A stretch of 64,000 bases of DNA from Dolomedes plantarius. Taxonomy: Eukaryota > Arthropoda > Arachnida > Araneae > Dolomedidae. Each line of letters opens with the position of its first letter. The first letter of the stretch is position 1. A model generated the notes under the pieces. That model worked only from the letters and a program-made list of their open reading frames with translations. It had not been told where the DNA came from and did no database searches. Made by a program: the position numbers and the translations under genes. Location of the stretch: NCBI GenBank assembly GCA_907164885.2, contig OU015490.1, positions 220,093,391 to 220,157,390 of the forward strand, written 5' to 3'. Positions 54,089 through 64,000 of this stretch are shown here, in pieces.

Positions 54089-54729
54089 AAATGTATCAAA
54101 CACATTTAAAATTTACAGGTTTTAAAAATATATACGTTCGCGTAAACTTCCCTCTTTCCATCGTGGTACTCTATCTTCCCGAGAATACTTTTTACGTGGT
54201 TATTAAAGGATGGATGAGCAAATTCAGCATTAAAAGTATATTTAGCCCTCGTGTATGCATTTTATAAAGGTATGACGATGCTCATAGAAATTTATAAGAT
54301 AGATCATTCCTCATTCAAGAGTGTTAGAGACGTTAGAAGTATATACTTTTCAGTCAAGGACGCAGGCATGCAATTTAACTGATTATTTTGTTTACGTGGG
54401 TGTTAAAGTTAATAAAACAATCGGTTCCGCGACAACAAACTGCTACGATTGCTTTAACAGGTATCGCAAACTTTTATGGTGTTATTCAATCTAGTTTGCT
54501 ATACTGATCATTCCCAATTTCCTGTTGTTCTAGAGGTATTAGAAATAGTATTTGGATAGCAGAATAAAAGCTCATGAATTTATTATATAATTCGACGAAA
54601 TTTTGTAATTATGTTTGAATGAAAGATTATGAGGTAACAGATGCGAAACGAAAAAATAGTATTCTAATTTCTCGAGCAACTACTGCAAGCATTTCCCAAT
54701 ATCTGCAGATTCACTAAGAACTTTATTTA
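54089..54729. other. No gene seen
   Basis: AT-rich to mixed composition; no supported frame or repeat. Confidence 0.4.
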
Positions 54730-55340
54730 GTGCCTCGACATAGTCTAGAGGTTGGCGGAGGGTGATGATTAGTTAAAATCGCACGAGCACCATTAAATGC
54801 TTTCGTGTCTAGGCCGGATATGGGCACTTTAAATCCGTAGACTAGCAAGTTCTTTCGTAATATCATTGGGTGAGGGAAAATCGAACCTTCCAGAGTTCGC
54901 CTCTGGGGTTTCTTGGCAAAATTTGGGGGGGGGGGTGATGAGCAAGATTGATATAAATATTATTTTTATTGTCATTGTCATTTATTCAGGTTTGATCACA
55001 GTTCACAATAGAACTATAAAATGTAAATCTAAGGGCACACTGAAAATTCCATTTAAGTAATTTTAATGCAGGTGCGTTTAATTGAACTTTTTCGTTTACG
55101 TACTGTTTTTAATAATTCATGTTCAACTTCTGTTTCGTGCGCAGGCTTGATATGGGCAATTACAATCCGTAGACGGTAAGATTCTTCTATGAGGTCAGTG
55201 GGAGAGGGAATGTACGAACCCTCAAGATTTTGAGTCTGGGGTGCATGGTCAAAATTGCGGTGGAGCTTGGCCAAGTCGGACTTCGATCCTCATGGTGCCA
55301 GTGTAAACCAAACCCGCATTCCTCTGCCAGCTTTCATCTG
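54730..55340. repeat. Two related ~110-bp repeats, possible SINE pieces
   Basis: About 54815-54930 and 55145-55255 align: GGATATGGGCACTTTAAATC with TGATATGGGCAATTACAATC, then CCGTAGAC, GGTGAGGGAAAATCGAACC with GAGAGGGAATGTACGAACC, and GAGTTCGCCTCTGGGGT with GATTTTGAGTCTGGGGT. Tandem spacing is about 330 bp. A TAGTCTAGAGGTTGG segment (54748-54762) resembles an A box and GGACTTCGATCCTC (55278-55291) a B box, so tRNA-derived SINE origin is possible. Confidence 0.5.
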
Positions 55341-57015
55341 CTGACTTGGTCTGGAGTTATTCCGGCAGATGACGTGGAAAATTTATTAATCCGTTACATG
55401 TCTGGGAAGTATTTGTATAGTTATGAGGGTAGATGTCCCGATAAAATAGAAATAAAGCAACACAAGAAAAAGCGTCTGAATATTCTCATTCAGGCATTTT
55501 TTAAAAGACATATTATCTTTGTATCCCCTGAAAGGGAATACAAAGTAAAATACACAAAGTAAAATACACAATGTAAAATATCTGAGGACATTTAGAAGAT
55601 ATCATAATTCAGGATTCTTACTTTTATAAATTATAATTTTAAATTATACTTACCACTGTTTGAACAGCTTTGCATTAATTTTCTAAACACTCCTTCATAT
55701 TGACAGCACAAGAAGTTAGCTATCTAAGGTAGCAACACATAAATTTCCAGTTTATTGAAACATACATTTTCGGATTTAGATGACAGAAAGATGACTGTTT
55801 AAAATAACTAGTTTGAGTGGAAAGAACACTGGTTTTCGATCATCGATAATGAATTACACGCATTAAACATTACACAATCTGAGTGCATTGATTAACGAGC
55901 TCCCATAAACGGAAAGTAAAGGCATAATATTCTCACTCGTTTGTCCATTTTAACACTTGTTGTATCCCCATATACCTTGATTGTACAAAGTATGCCCCAT
56001 ACGTAATTAGTCAACATTTTGATGCTTCTTTTAATAGCTTTTTTAAGCGTAATTACATTTTCTTTTTTTTTCTTACTTTATATATTTTTCCATATTTCTT
56101 GATACTTTATAAACTATGTTATGCTTAATTTTTAGGTAATGAAATTTATATAATTTGTAATTTCTATTTATTTTATTTATGAACTACTCGTTTGCCTTCA
56201 TTGCAACAATATCTTAAAATTTCTATGCTGCAATGTAATACGAATCCATGCATAGGAATACCTATAAAGATATTAAAAGCAATTTAAAAATATTACAAGA
56301 AAATATCATACGATTTCTTGAAAGATAAACTTGTTTAAAATTATCTTGTTTAAAATTCATTTTAACATTTATGAATAATAATTCCAAAGTTACTGTTCAA
56401 TATTAAATGACATAAAATGCGTTTTATTGTAGGTAGATATATTTTTCACATTCATTCATATTGGAAGTTTAAATATTTTATACCATAGACATTTTACATA
56501 TTTTATCTTTTTCCATAAATTTACAATTTTAAAGAAATGTTTAAAAGTTTTTATCCGCAGTTGCATATCCCTTTATACCACAAAGCTTTTATACTCCTTT
56601 TTCCAATATTATATAAGAATGCAAAAATTTTATGTTGGCTTCCCAGCTATGTTTGGTTTTCAAACCCTTACATGCTCCCTTTTCCCAACCTAAACGAGAT
56701 TTTGCGGACTAACGAACTTAACTTGAAGAACCGAACCATCGATTTTTATGCCACAGCTTATGTATGAAGTGCGGAATAAAGGTTGTTCATAAAATATCCC
56801 GAGAAAAGAAATTTGTGATAGCAAATGCTTTCGACTGTTTACTTAAAAATAGCAATTTATAAAATTTACAATTTCTTTTCTGTTGCATTGAATTAAAATT
56901 TATGTTACGTGCGTATATTGGATTACTTGCTTTAAAATGGTGAAACATGTTTTCTGTCATATCATTAAAAAAAGAAAAAAAATTGCATTAAGAAATATCA
57001 GTTGGGCGTTATATA
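55341..57015. other. AT-rich DNA, no gene seen
   Basis: No supported gene or element. A direct duplication of AAAGTAAAATACACAA occurs at 55541-55570. Confidence 0.5.
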
Positions 57016-57575
57016 CCAGTTGCGGTCATTACTTTCCAGGACTGATCTAATGACTCCAGAAAAGATTATATTAAATACATTTAATATGTTTCGAAGTAAC
57101 TCCCACCTGCCATAATGCACTTCTGTGCTCTGCTGTATAAGTTTCGGAAACAACTTTTAAAGTCCTCTTTCGGAATGCTATTTAATGTGGTCGTCACCAT
57201 TATCTTGATAGCTTCGACATCCTCAAATCTTGTTAACTTCAGCAAATTGGCCCAGCATGAGGTCGTGGAGTTGCAGCATCTTCCAAACTCTCCGACCTTA
57301 GCACCGGCAGAATTTTTATTGTCTCCAAAGCTGAAAGATTTGCTGAAGGGGACAAGATTTGAGGAAGTCGAAGCCCTCGTGAAAACGGTTACGTCCATAT
57401 TAAAGAGCATTCCGAAAGAGGACTTTAAAAGTTGTTTCCGAAAAGTATACAGCCGAGCACAGAAGTGCATTACGGCAGGTGAGAGTTACTTCGCAACATA
57501 TTAAATGGGCATGCATGTCATGTAATATTTTCTGGAGTTATTAGTTCAGTCCTGTAAATTAATAGCCGCACCTTG
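57016..57575. mobile_element. Palindromic mariner derivative made of two 3' ends
   Basis: A 560-bp inverted repeat flanked by TA (57014-57015 and 57576-57577). Each arm is about 230 bp and carries, pointing outward, the same mariner 3' end: terminus CCAGTTGCGGTCATTA-type, then the transposase C-terminus. The left arm reads on the minus strand (SIPKEDFKSCFRNLYSRAQK, ending about 57081); the right arm reads on the plus strand (SIPKEDFKSCFRKVYSRAQK, ending 57504). About 80-100 bp of non-palindromic DNA lies between. The arms differ at scattered sites, so the structure is not a fresh assembly artefact. Confidence 0.82.
57235..57504 (+). pseudogene. Mariner transposase C-terminus (right arm)
   Basis: Plus-strand open frame reads LQHLPNSPTLAPAEFLLSPK, then LKGTRFEEVEALVKTVTSIL and SIPKEDFKSCFRKVYSRAQK. 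SPTLAPAEF corresponds to the family's SPDLAPxD motif; here the last catalytic position is E rather than D and the motif D is T, so it could not act as a mariner catalytic site. The N-terminal two thirds are absent. A mirror copy of the final ~50 codons is on the minus strand at 57081-57235. Confidence 0.75.
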
Positions 57576-57634
57576 TAGATTCAAAAGACAACGCTTTGAA
57601 ATTATTGTTTAAAAAAATATCTCTCCCTGAAGAA

Positions 57635-58155
57635 TAAGAAACAATACCTCCTCTCTTCGAGTAAATGTGTTCCTAATGAAAGAATAACCTAGGAACCCAA
57701 TAAAAATCATATTAAAACAATAAACAACGATATCTCATTTCTTCCAGTAAATTTGTTCCTAAAAATGACTTTGCTATGAACCTAACAAAACCCATATTAA
57801 AACAATAAGAAACTTCTCCTTTATGATTACATTAGTTTCTAAATGAACGAATACCGTAAAAATCTACAAAAACCAATACTAAAGAATATGGTACAATATT
57901 TTACCTTTACGAATAAATTTGATCCCTAATGAACGAACAAATTAAAAATCTACTATGATAAATACTGAACAGTAAGAAATAATATTAGACATTTAAGAGT
58001 AAATATGTTATCTTATGTACAAATAATCAAGGGCTCTACTCAAACTAAAATTTATACAATAAGCAACAATACATCACCTTTGCAATTAAATTTGTTACTA
58101 ATGAACAAATAACCTAGGAATCTGCCCCAAACCCCTATTGAAACAATAAGAAATA
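57635..58155. repeat. Tandem array of ~84-bp units
   Basis: About six units of the type AACAATAAGAAACAATA - cctcttt - GAGTAAATTTGTTCCTAATG - AACGAATAACC - AGGAACC. The AATAAG-AAC landmark recurs near 57638, 57719, 57804, 57890, 57976, 58060 and 58148. It starts about 60 bp after the palindromic mariner derivative. Confidence 0.8.
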
Positions 58156-58610
58156 ATTTTACGTGAAATTCCTGATGTGTCTTGCAATTTCGAATTTTGT
58201 CCGTACTCTGTTCCGTGTGACCATTATTTAATGATTTTGTTTCAATATTCATATTTTGTTTTAATATACATAAGACGTATTTTATTCTGTTAAATAAACA
58301 ATTTTATCCCAAGAATATGCATTTTATAAGGATATTTAAAGAAAGGCAATGTTTTAAAGAACTCACTATTTTCTGGATAATATTAAGGTATCTGACAACA
58401 TCCAGAGCTCTTTTTATCTTCCTTTTTATTAAATAAACAATGATAATTAAATACATAAATTTTTAGTTTTAATTTGCTATAAAATTATGGAAATATAACT
58501 CTAGTAAAATTTTCATAAAATTTTAAAAAGTAGGGATTTTTTTAAATAATTTTTTAGTAAAATGTAATGATTAGGCAAGCCATCGTAAATTCAATTCAAA
58601 TAAATATATT
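58156..58610. other. AT-rich DNA, no gene seen
   Basis: No coding frame or repeat that I can support. Confidence 0.4.
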
Positions 58611-58624
58611 TTAATTTCCTTTAT

Positions 58625-58857
58625 TTTTTTTATTTTTTTTGCCAATGCGGAGGCACTTGTAATGAAACATTGGCCTATACTACACCGCAATTTTACTGCC
58701 CATTTTATTATGGGGGCACCATGTAGGCGGACAGCATTACCCCCTATGAAGGGACGACGCGAACGGAAGCATTTTTCGTGGTGCCACGCCGGGATTCGAT
58801 CTGAGCACCCTCAGCACCGTAAACCAGCGCGCTGTACCACAGGGCCGCCACAAGCCC
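58625..58857 (-). mobile_element. tRNA-derived SINE with 14-bp TSD
   Basis: Flanked by the direct repeat TTAATTTCCTTTAT at 58611-58624 and 58858-58871. Read on the minus strand, the head has an A box-like TGGTACAGCGCGCTGG and a B box-like GATCGAATCC about 33 bases later, then a ~140-bp body, and ends in an A-rich tail AAAAAAAATAAAAAAA. At 233 bp this is a complete SINE. The perfect TSD suggests fairly recent insertion by a LINE machinery. The tRNA of origin cannot be named. Confidence 0.88.
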
Positions 58858-58871
58858 TTAATTTCCTTTAT

Positions 58872-59642
58872 ATTATATACTACTGTGACATTAAGTTGTG
58901 AATAGCAAAATATGGAGAAAAACACAGTTTTTAAAATTTATATTTTCTGTGTAAAATGATAAAATTAACACATGAAGCTTGGCTTTTAGCACAAAACATA
59001 GTTATCAATATGTAAATTATAATCGCAAAATTTTAGTGAAATGTATTCAAAATTATGCTTCTCGTATACAAAATTAACTAATAGATAAATTTTCTAGAAA
59101 ATGATTATAAAGATTTTACTTACATTTGATAACTTCTTAATTGTAACACTCAAAACTCTCTACTTTTATATGCGAAATCTCCAGAACTTCGATTTTATCC
59201 AATCTTAACCTCCGTTAACTCCTCTTCTTTTTTTTCCTTGTCATTTTTGCCAAAGTTAAAGAACGGCGTTTCGAATTCTTCATTCGCCCATTGTCAGTCC
59301 CCCAAGTAATTAGTCACCTTATAAGGTTTATTAAATTGGTCGTAACTCTTCTTCCAATAATCGTTGGAATTAAAATAAAAGAAAATTAGAATCCTGAAAG
59401 ATTGTCATTTGAAAAAAAAATAAATAAATCGAACATTTTCACTGTAACAGCAACTTCAATGTAAAGTGTAAGAAATTCCGAACTGGGTATCCCGGTACCA
59501 GAGGGAAATGATTGGACACGCAAATTAGTTCCAATAGTTGCAGAACCGGGTATTTGAAAATAGTTTATCTTAGGCTTAAAAAATAACATTCCGATGGGGT
59601 TAAACAATTTTACCATGCTTCACGATTTATCACTATCTAAAT
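58872..59642. other. No gene seen; possible old element end near 59535
   Basis: AT-rich to mixed sequence. GTTGCAGAACCGGGTATTTG at about 59537-59556 resembles the inverse of the end at about 60955-60976 and may be the left terminus of an outer element. Confidence 0.3.
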
Positions 59643-60315
59643 CAGGGTTGTCCAACCCGCGGTCCGCGGGCCACATACGGTCCAAAGCAATTATTACTGC
59701 GGTCCAAAAAGAGAGCTCTAAGGAAAAAAAAATACCACTAGCCCAACTCGGCGATGATGGCAGGCGACCATTACAGATCCCTCTTTATTCATTCAACATA
59801 TCGACAATATATGATTTTAAATATCTTAGATTCTACACAACATTCAGTGTGCAATTTTTGTATATTAATTTCATTACAGACATGAAATGTGAAGGTTTTA
59901 CACAATTAACATTTCATATTTGTAATGATATTAAAATTAGTATAAAAAATTAAACACCATGAACACACAATCTCCATGATATTATGGATACAACCACAAA
60001 ATAGGCCATTAGAAATATTGTTAGGGAGCCTACTCGTTCATTCTCAATTTTGAGACATTTCCCCTTTTGAGAACTTCAACGGGAATTCAATAAGAACTAT
60101 GGAGGGGAAAACCAAATATCACATTAATGTATGTCACCTATAGTTATCTTTATAATTATAAATAAAATTTATAGTGAAATAAATATATTAACGACGTATA
60201 TATTAAACTTTTTTTACTCATTAACTATTTTTAATGTTAGTATTGTTTTGTGTGGCCCAAACTATTCGTCTTCTTTCAGTATGGCCCAAAGAAGCTAAAT
60301 GGTTGGACATCCCTG
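59643..60315. mobile_element. hAT-like MITE with 8-bp TSD
   Basis: Ends CAGGGTTGTCCAAC and GTTGGACATCCCTG are inverted repeats with one mismatch. Flanks ATCTAAAT (59635-59642) and ATCTAGAT (60316-60323) match at seven of eight positions and fit the hAT TSD pattern nTnnnnAn. Subterminal GCGGGCCACATACGG and TGTGTGGCCCAAAC are typical of hAT elements. Length 673 bp. A 119-codon frame inside has no transposase domain. Confidence 0.85.
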
Positions 60316-60351
60316 ATCTAGATCTATGGAACATTTTCTCTTAAGGCTGAC

Positions 60352-60760
60352 GATACTTACTATATTGGAATCGTTCCCTTCAATGTTGACCTATGGAGAA
60401 AATGTGTCCAAGGATTGTCGACTTGGATTTAAGCATTTTTTTTTTTTTTGACTGCGCTAAATAATAGGGAAAATAATTTTACACATTGGGGCATTTTTCG
60501 TTTAAATAAAATGCAAATAACATTTTAAAATATAAATTATTCGGGGAAAAAATCTAGTGTAGTGTGTTTTAAACGCTCCTAAAAAATCCTTTGGTGGGCG
60601 GAATTTATAAAATTAATCCTACTGTCAGGTGCAGAAAAGTTCAGGCTATCTGAAAATACCATTTTTTATCGTATTATCAGCATTTGTGTAGCTGTAAATA
60701 GTAGACAAATTTTCTCCATAGGTTAACATTGGGATGTGCGTTTCCAACAGGTTTAGTACA
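60352..60760. mobile_element. MITE with ~55-bp TIRs
   Basis: The inverted similarity runs from about 60352 (TACTTACTATATTGGAATCG) through CAATGTTGACCTATGGAGAA, matched by the right side TTCTCCATAGGTTAACATTG and CGTTTCCAACAGGTTTAGTA ending about 60760. The exact ends and the TSD are unclear. The superfamily is not assigned. Confidence 0.6.
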
Positions 60761-60904
60761 AAACAGCTTTAACGGCATCCACTTTATTAACCACTATATC
60801 CTCCTCTACCATCCATATGTCAAGTTCATCTACTTGTTACATTATGGCAGAATATTGATTTTTTCATTAATATTTAAGGCGAATGTTTTGAGTTATTGTA
60901 TTAT

Positions 60905-60980
60905 TCAAACCCGGGTTATATCCGGTTTCCCGGTCCTGCGAAAATTTGAGAACCGAAAACCGGTTCCGCAATCTCTAGTA
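60905..60980. repeat. hAT-like terminal sequence (one end)
   Basis: AACCCGGGTTATATCCGGTTTCCCGGTC-type text followed by AACCGGTTCCGCAATCTC. This looks like a right terminus of a hAT-like element; a possible partner is near 59537, which would make the elements at 59643-60760 nested inside it. Confidence 0.35.
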
Positions 60981-61029
60981 AGGAGATAACTTAATCTCTC
61001 GTTTTCATAGTCTAAGAATAACTTTATGT

Positions 61030-61318
61030 AAAAACTAGCTGAAAACCCGCACTTCGCTACGGAGTACATTCAAATTAAATACAAAGGTCAATGTATGCAA
61101 TTAATGCCAAAAAAATAAATATGTACATATATTTATAATAAATACAACGATCAATGTATACAATCTAAATTAAAAAAAAGAATGTATTCATAAAAAAAAT
61201 CGTAAGGGATATTTTTATACACAAAATAATGTAGAAGAAAATATTCAAATTAAATCTAATAAAACATACTAAACAATATATTACAGTTTGAAGAATATTT
61301 CTTTTACTTTTATTTTAA
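61030..61318. repeat. Dispersed repeat, 5'-type fragment 1
   Basis: Begins CTAGCTGAAAACCCGCACTT, then CGCTACGGAGTAC and GTCAATGTATGCAATTAATG. The same text returns at 61319, so this is a truncated copy in direct orientation. Confidence 0.7.
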
Positions 61319-61452
61319 TACTAGCTGAAAACCCGCGCTTCGCTACGGAGTACTTTCTAATTAAATTCAACGGTCAATGTATGCAATTAATGCCCCCCAA
61401 AAAATATATATATATTTATAATAAATGCGACGATCAATGTATCCAATTGATG

Positions 61453-61506
<54 letters not shown>

Positions 61507-62033
61507 TCGTAAGAGATATTTATTTTTTTTATAATATCCAATCGTCTGCCGCATTAGAAAGAAAAAAAAATTGTTTTTTTTTGTTTATTTAGTTGTTATA
61601 TAAATTTATTTAAAACGATAATTTTGCACGATAAATTTATTTAAAGTACCAGAAAAAGAAATCATGTGATCAGCTTTTAATAAATTAAATTCTAAAAATT
61701 AATCTTTAAAATTTCACGAAAAATCAGAAAATTGAGGTATAGGTTCGAAAAAGATTTCATTTTAAAGGAATTTTTAGGATCTTTCTCGTGATATAAATTT
61801 TATAACCTTCAAATTATTATTTGAAATGCATACTTAAAAAAAATACTAAAACAGCTTAAAAATTTAATTTTTAAAAAATCTAAAAAGAATTTTTCAAAAA
61901 TCTTTCTTAGCGCACCCCTACACTATAAGAAGAATCGCCATGCAAAATTTCAGCCCTCTAGGTCCAGCGGTTTGGTTTGTGCGTTGTATGTCAGTCAGTG
62001 AGTCAGTTACGGAACTGTTATATATATATAGAT
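61319..62033. repeat. Dispersed repeat, longer copy 2
   Basis: Starts TACTAGCTGAAAACCCGCGC and contains a (TA)n tract at about 61455-61502. It continues with TCCAATCGTCTGCCGCATTA, AGAAATCATGTGATCAGC, TTTTATAACCTTCAAATT, and ends near CCAGCGGTTTGG..GTGCGTTG with a CAGT-rich segment. Its 3' two thirds match 33640-34090. Confidence 0.75.
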
Positions 62034-62531
62034 TTTTTTTATAATGTCCAATCGTCTGCCGCATTAACAGGAAAAAAATATTTTGTATGTCTATTTCATT
62101 GTTATCCACGAGACGATAAATTATTTTAAAGTACCAGAAAAAGAAATCACGTGATCAGCATTTAATAAATTAAATTCTGAAAATTAATATTTAAAAATTC
62201 ACCAAAAATCAGAAAATGGAGATAAAGATTCGAAAAAGATTTCATTTTAAAGAAATTTTTAAGATCCTTCTTGAGATATAAATTTTATAACCCTCAGATT
62301 ATTATTTTAAATGCAAACGTTAAAGAATTTTACAAAATCAGCTCAAAAATTAAATTAAAAAAAATCTAAGAAGAATTTTTCAAAAACCTTTCTTAGTGCA
62401 CCCCTATAATATAAGAAGAATATCCATGCAAAATTACAGCCCTTTAGGTCCAGCGGTTTGGTATGTGCGTTGCCTGTAGGTCAATCAATTAGTCAGTCAG
62501 TCAGTTACGGAACTGTTTTATATATACAGAT
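62034..62531. repeat. Dispersed repeat, copy 3 lacking the 5' part
   Basis: Begins TTTTTTATAATGTCCAATCG, matching copy 2 from about 61520, and runs to the same CAGTCAGTCAGTTACGGAAC end. The head-to-tail arrangement with copy 2 suggests tandem growth or two independent 5'-truncated insertions. Confidence 0.75.
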
Positions 62532-62536
62532 TATAA

Positions 62537-62550
62537 CACCCACGTGGGTG
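62537..62550. other. 14-bp perfect palindrome with CACGTG core
   Basis: CACCCACGTGGGTG is its own reverse complement and holds an E-box CACGTG. It lies directly before the Harbinger-like MITE. Function unknown. Confidence 0.7.
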
Positions 62551-62560
62551 CCAACATTTA

Positions 62561-62692
62561 GGGCCTGTTCACAGAGAATCCGTCGGCGTAGAAGATTCCG
62601 TTGGCGCTGATTGGTTAAATGGGTCAGTGATTGGTATATGATTGGTTGAAAAATGTTACGCTGATGCTGATGAATTCTATGTGAATAGGTTT
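62561..62692. mobile_element. PIF/Harbinger-like MITE with TTA TSD
   Basis: TTA flanks at 62558-62560 and 62693-62695. The left end GGGCCTGTTCACAGAGAATC and the right end GAATTCTATGTGAATAGG form imperfect TIRs, with inner GTCGGCGTAGAAG and CGCTGATGCTGATG. Three direct GATTGGTT-type motifs lie inside. Length 132 bp. Confidence 0.72.
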
Positions 62693-62695
62693 TTA

Positions 62696-64000
62696 CAGTT
62701 GTAAATAATTATCTTCAGAGATAATCCTAAGTATATTGTCGAAATTTATAAGTATAAAATTGTAAATCAAGTTTTTTCACTTTAACTCGAAAATATATAT
62801 AGGAAATTTATATTAATCACTTTTTATATTAATTATTTAATAACAGATAAATTAGTATTTATCTGTTATTAAAATAGCTTTTTTTCTTAATACATTATAT
62901 TTCATTTTATTAATAAAATAATTTTGTACTACAAAAATGAGCTTTTAGGACAGCTTTATATAATGGGATTCCACTCTTATGGACACCCACATTAACGGCC
63001 ATGAAAAATTATTTTACGATTTAATCCTAAGTATATTAAGAAAATGTATAACCATAAAATGTAAATCAAATATCCTTTTTCCTGAATAAGAAAACATATA
63101 CTGGGAATTTATGTTAAGTAAATTTATTTGCATATATAATTTTAAAGACAATATTTCTGTACTATTAAAAAATATATATTTCTGAAAATTTTATTAATTA
63201 ATTTTATTATAAATTTAATTATTTTTTTTATTATTCGCAAAATGTATTTTACTCATATAAGAGAAAATACATATTATTACTATAGGGAAAAAATGCTTAT
63301 TTTAACGAGAATTTTAAGAATGGTTTATCGGAAAGAACAAGCAAATTTTACTTAAAATATTAAAATGTTATTTTCGATAGTGTGGAAATAATTTTATAAA
63401 AAAAATAAATCCTGGTAACGCCCACACCTACACACAATGATGTATCTATAGATTTAATCCCCTGCGAGTATAATTATTTTTTTTCATTTTTTCTGTGATT
63501 TTATATGACTAATAAGAATCTGATTGGTTTACATCAATAAAACAATGTCTATGTTCTAAATTCTGCGTATGTCTGTGTGGCATAATGCCACTATGTAAAA
63601 TTTATTACTCAAGAATTTAAAGACTTAATGATAACCGCTAATAACTTAACTTAATTAATATCATCTTTAAACGATTAATTGCTAGCTGTATTAATATTAA
63701 TTTAAAATAACTATTTTCCAGATACATATTGTATGCTTAAAGCGATTATACTGTTAATATCTACAATAGCTAAATATGTTTACATTTTCCAATAATAGAA
63801 TCGATTACCTCATTCGAATTTCGCATCGCGATTCGATTTCTCAACTTAACTGCAAAAATAACTACTTCCCACGTGTGCAATAGCTTACATGTATTCATAC
63901 GCCGATGTTTCCTAAAGATAATAACAATATAATCGCAGTTTAATTTCTCTGCTAATTTAGTCCTTTGATACAGCTATTATTAAATATTTATCCCCTTCTA
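62696..64000. other. AT-rich DNA, no gene seen
   Basis: Some internal similarity between about 62700-62900 and 63020-63200 (AATCCTAAGTATATT, ATAAAAT-GTAAATCAA) suggests an old duplicated repeat. No supported gene to the end of the window. Confidence 0.45.

Noticed and set aside
57081..57470. Full 129-codon minus-strand frame as a gene of its own
   Set aside because: It reads through both arms of a palindrome; only its last ~50 codons are mariner C-terminus, the rest is the antisense of the other arm.

Overview
This window looks like nuclear DNA from an arthropod, most likely a chelicerate such as a spider. That guess rests on the very AT-rich background, long (TA)n microsatellites, satellite-like tandem arrays, and a dense mix of Tc1/mariner, pogo/Tigger-like, piggyBac, hAT-like and Penelope-like elements. 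Nothing looks prokaryotic. No intact host gene, rRNA or convincing tRNA gene was found. Only two short stretches look like exons of host genes: 13882-14117 on the minus strand, ending in a strong splice donor, and 25882-25915 on the plus strand, a start codon in good context followed by a splice donor.

Layout. 1-9 kb holds decayed protein remnants (an arthropod repeat protein, a piggyBac 3' part and a mariner) in AT-rich DNA, with a diverged ~310-bp tandem repeat. 9-12.2 kb holds an internally deleted Tc1/mariner copy, a mariner with frameshifts, and a truncated Tc1-like element. 14.9-16.7 kb is a nearly complete mariner-like element with ~200-bp terminal inverted repeats (TIRs) and two in-frame stops. 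16.8-17.6 kb is a pogo/Tigger-like element. 19.1-25.5 kb is a 210-280 bp tandem array carrying a 1.27-kb piggyBac derivative and a 2.3-kb transposon with ~290-bp TIRs and a 9-bp target site duplication (TSD). 32.2-35.9 kb is a ~306-bp array split by a 1.6-kb dispersed repeat. 40.2-44.1 kb is a ~350-bp array split by a 517-bp TA-flanked element.

44.2-54.1 kb is a dense transposon zone. It holds two Penelope-like retroelements (minus strand), several MITEs, and a mariner whose right end was itself hit by a piggyBac. 57-58.2 kb has a palindromic mariner derivative followed by 84-bp tandem repeats. 58.6-62.7 kb has a tRNA-derived SINE with a 14-bp TSD, a hAT-like MITE, another MITE, three copies of the dispersed repeat seen at 33 kb, and a 132-bp Harbinger-like MITE.

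The elements do not form a functional pathway. They are informative as a record of insertions: the tandem arrays preserve exact empty target sites, and several TA-targeting transposons sit inside or against (TA)n microsatellites. The most interesting signals are a stem-loop in the 3' region of both Penelope-like copies with two compensatory base-pair changes, the 22.6-24.9 kb transposon of unclear superfamily, the palindromic mariner derivative, and the two candidate exons. All family names come from reading translated frames by eye; no search was run.
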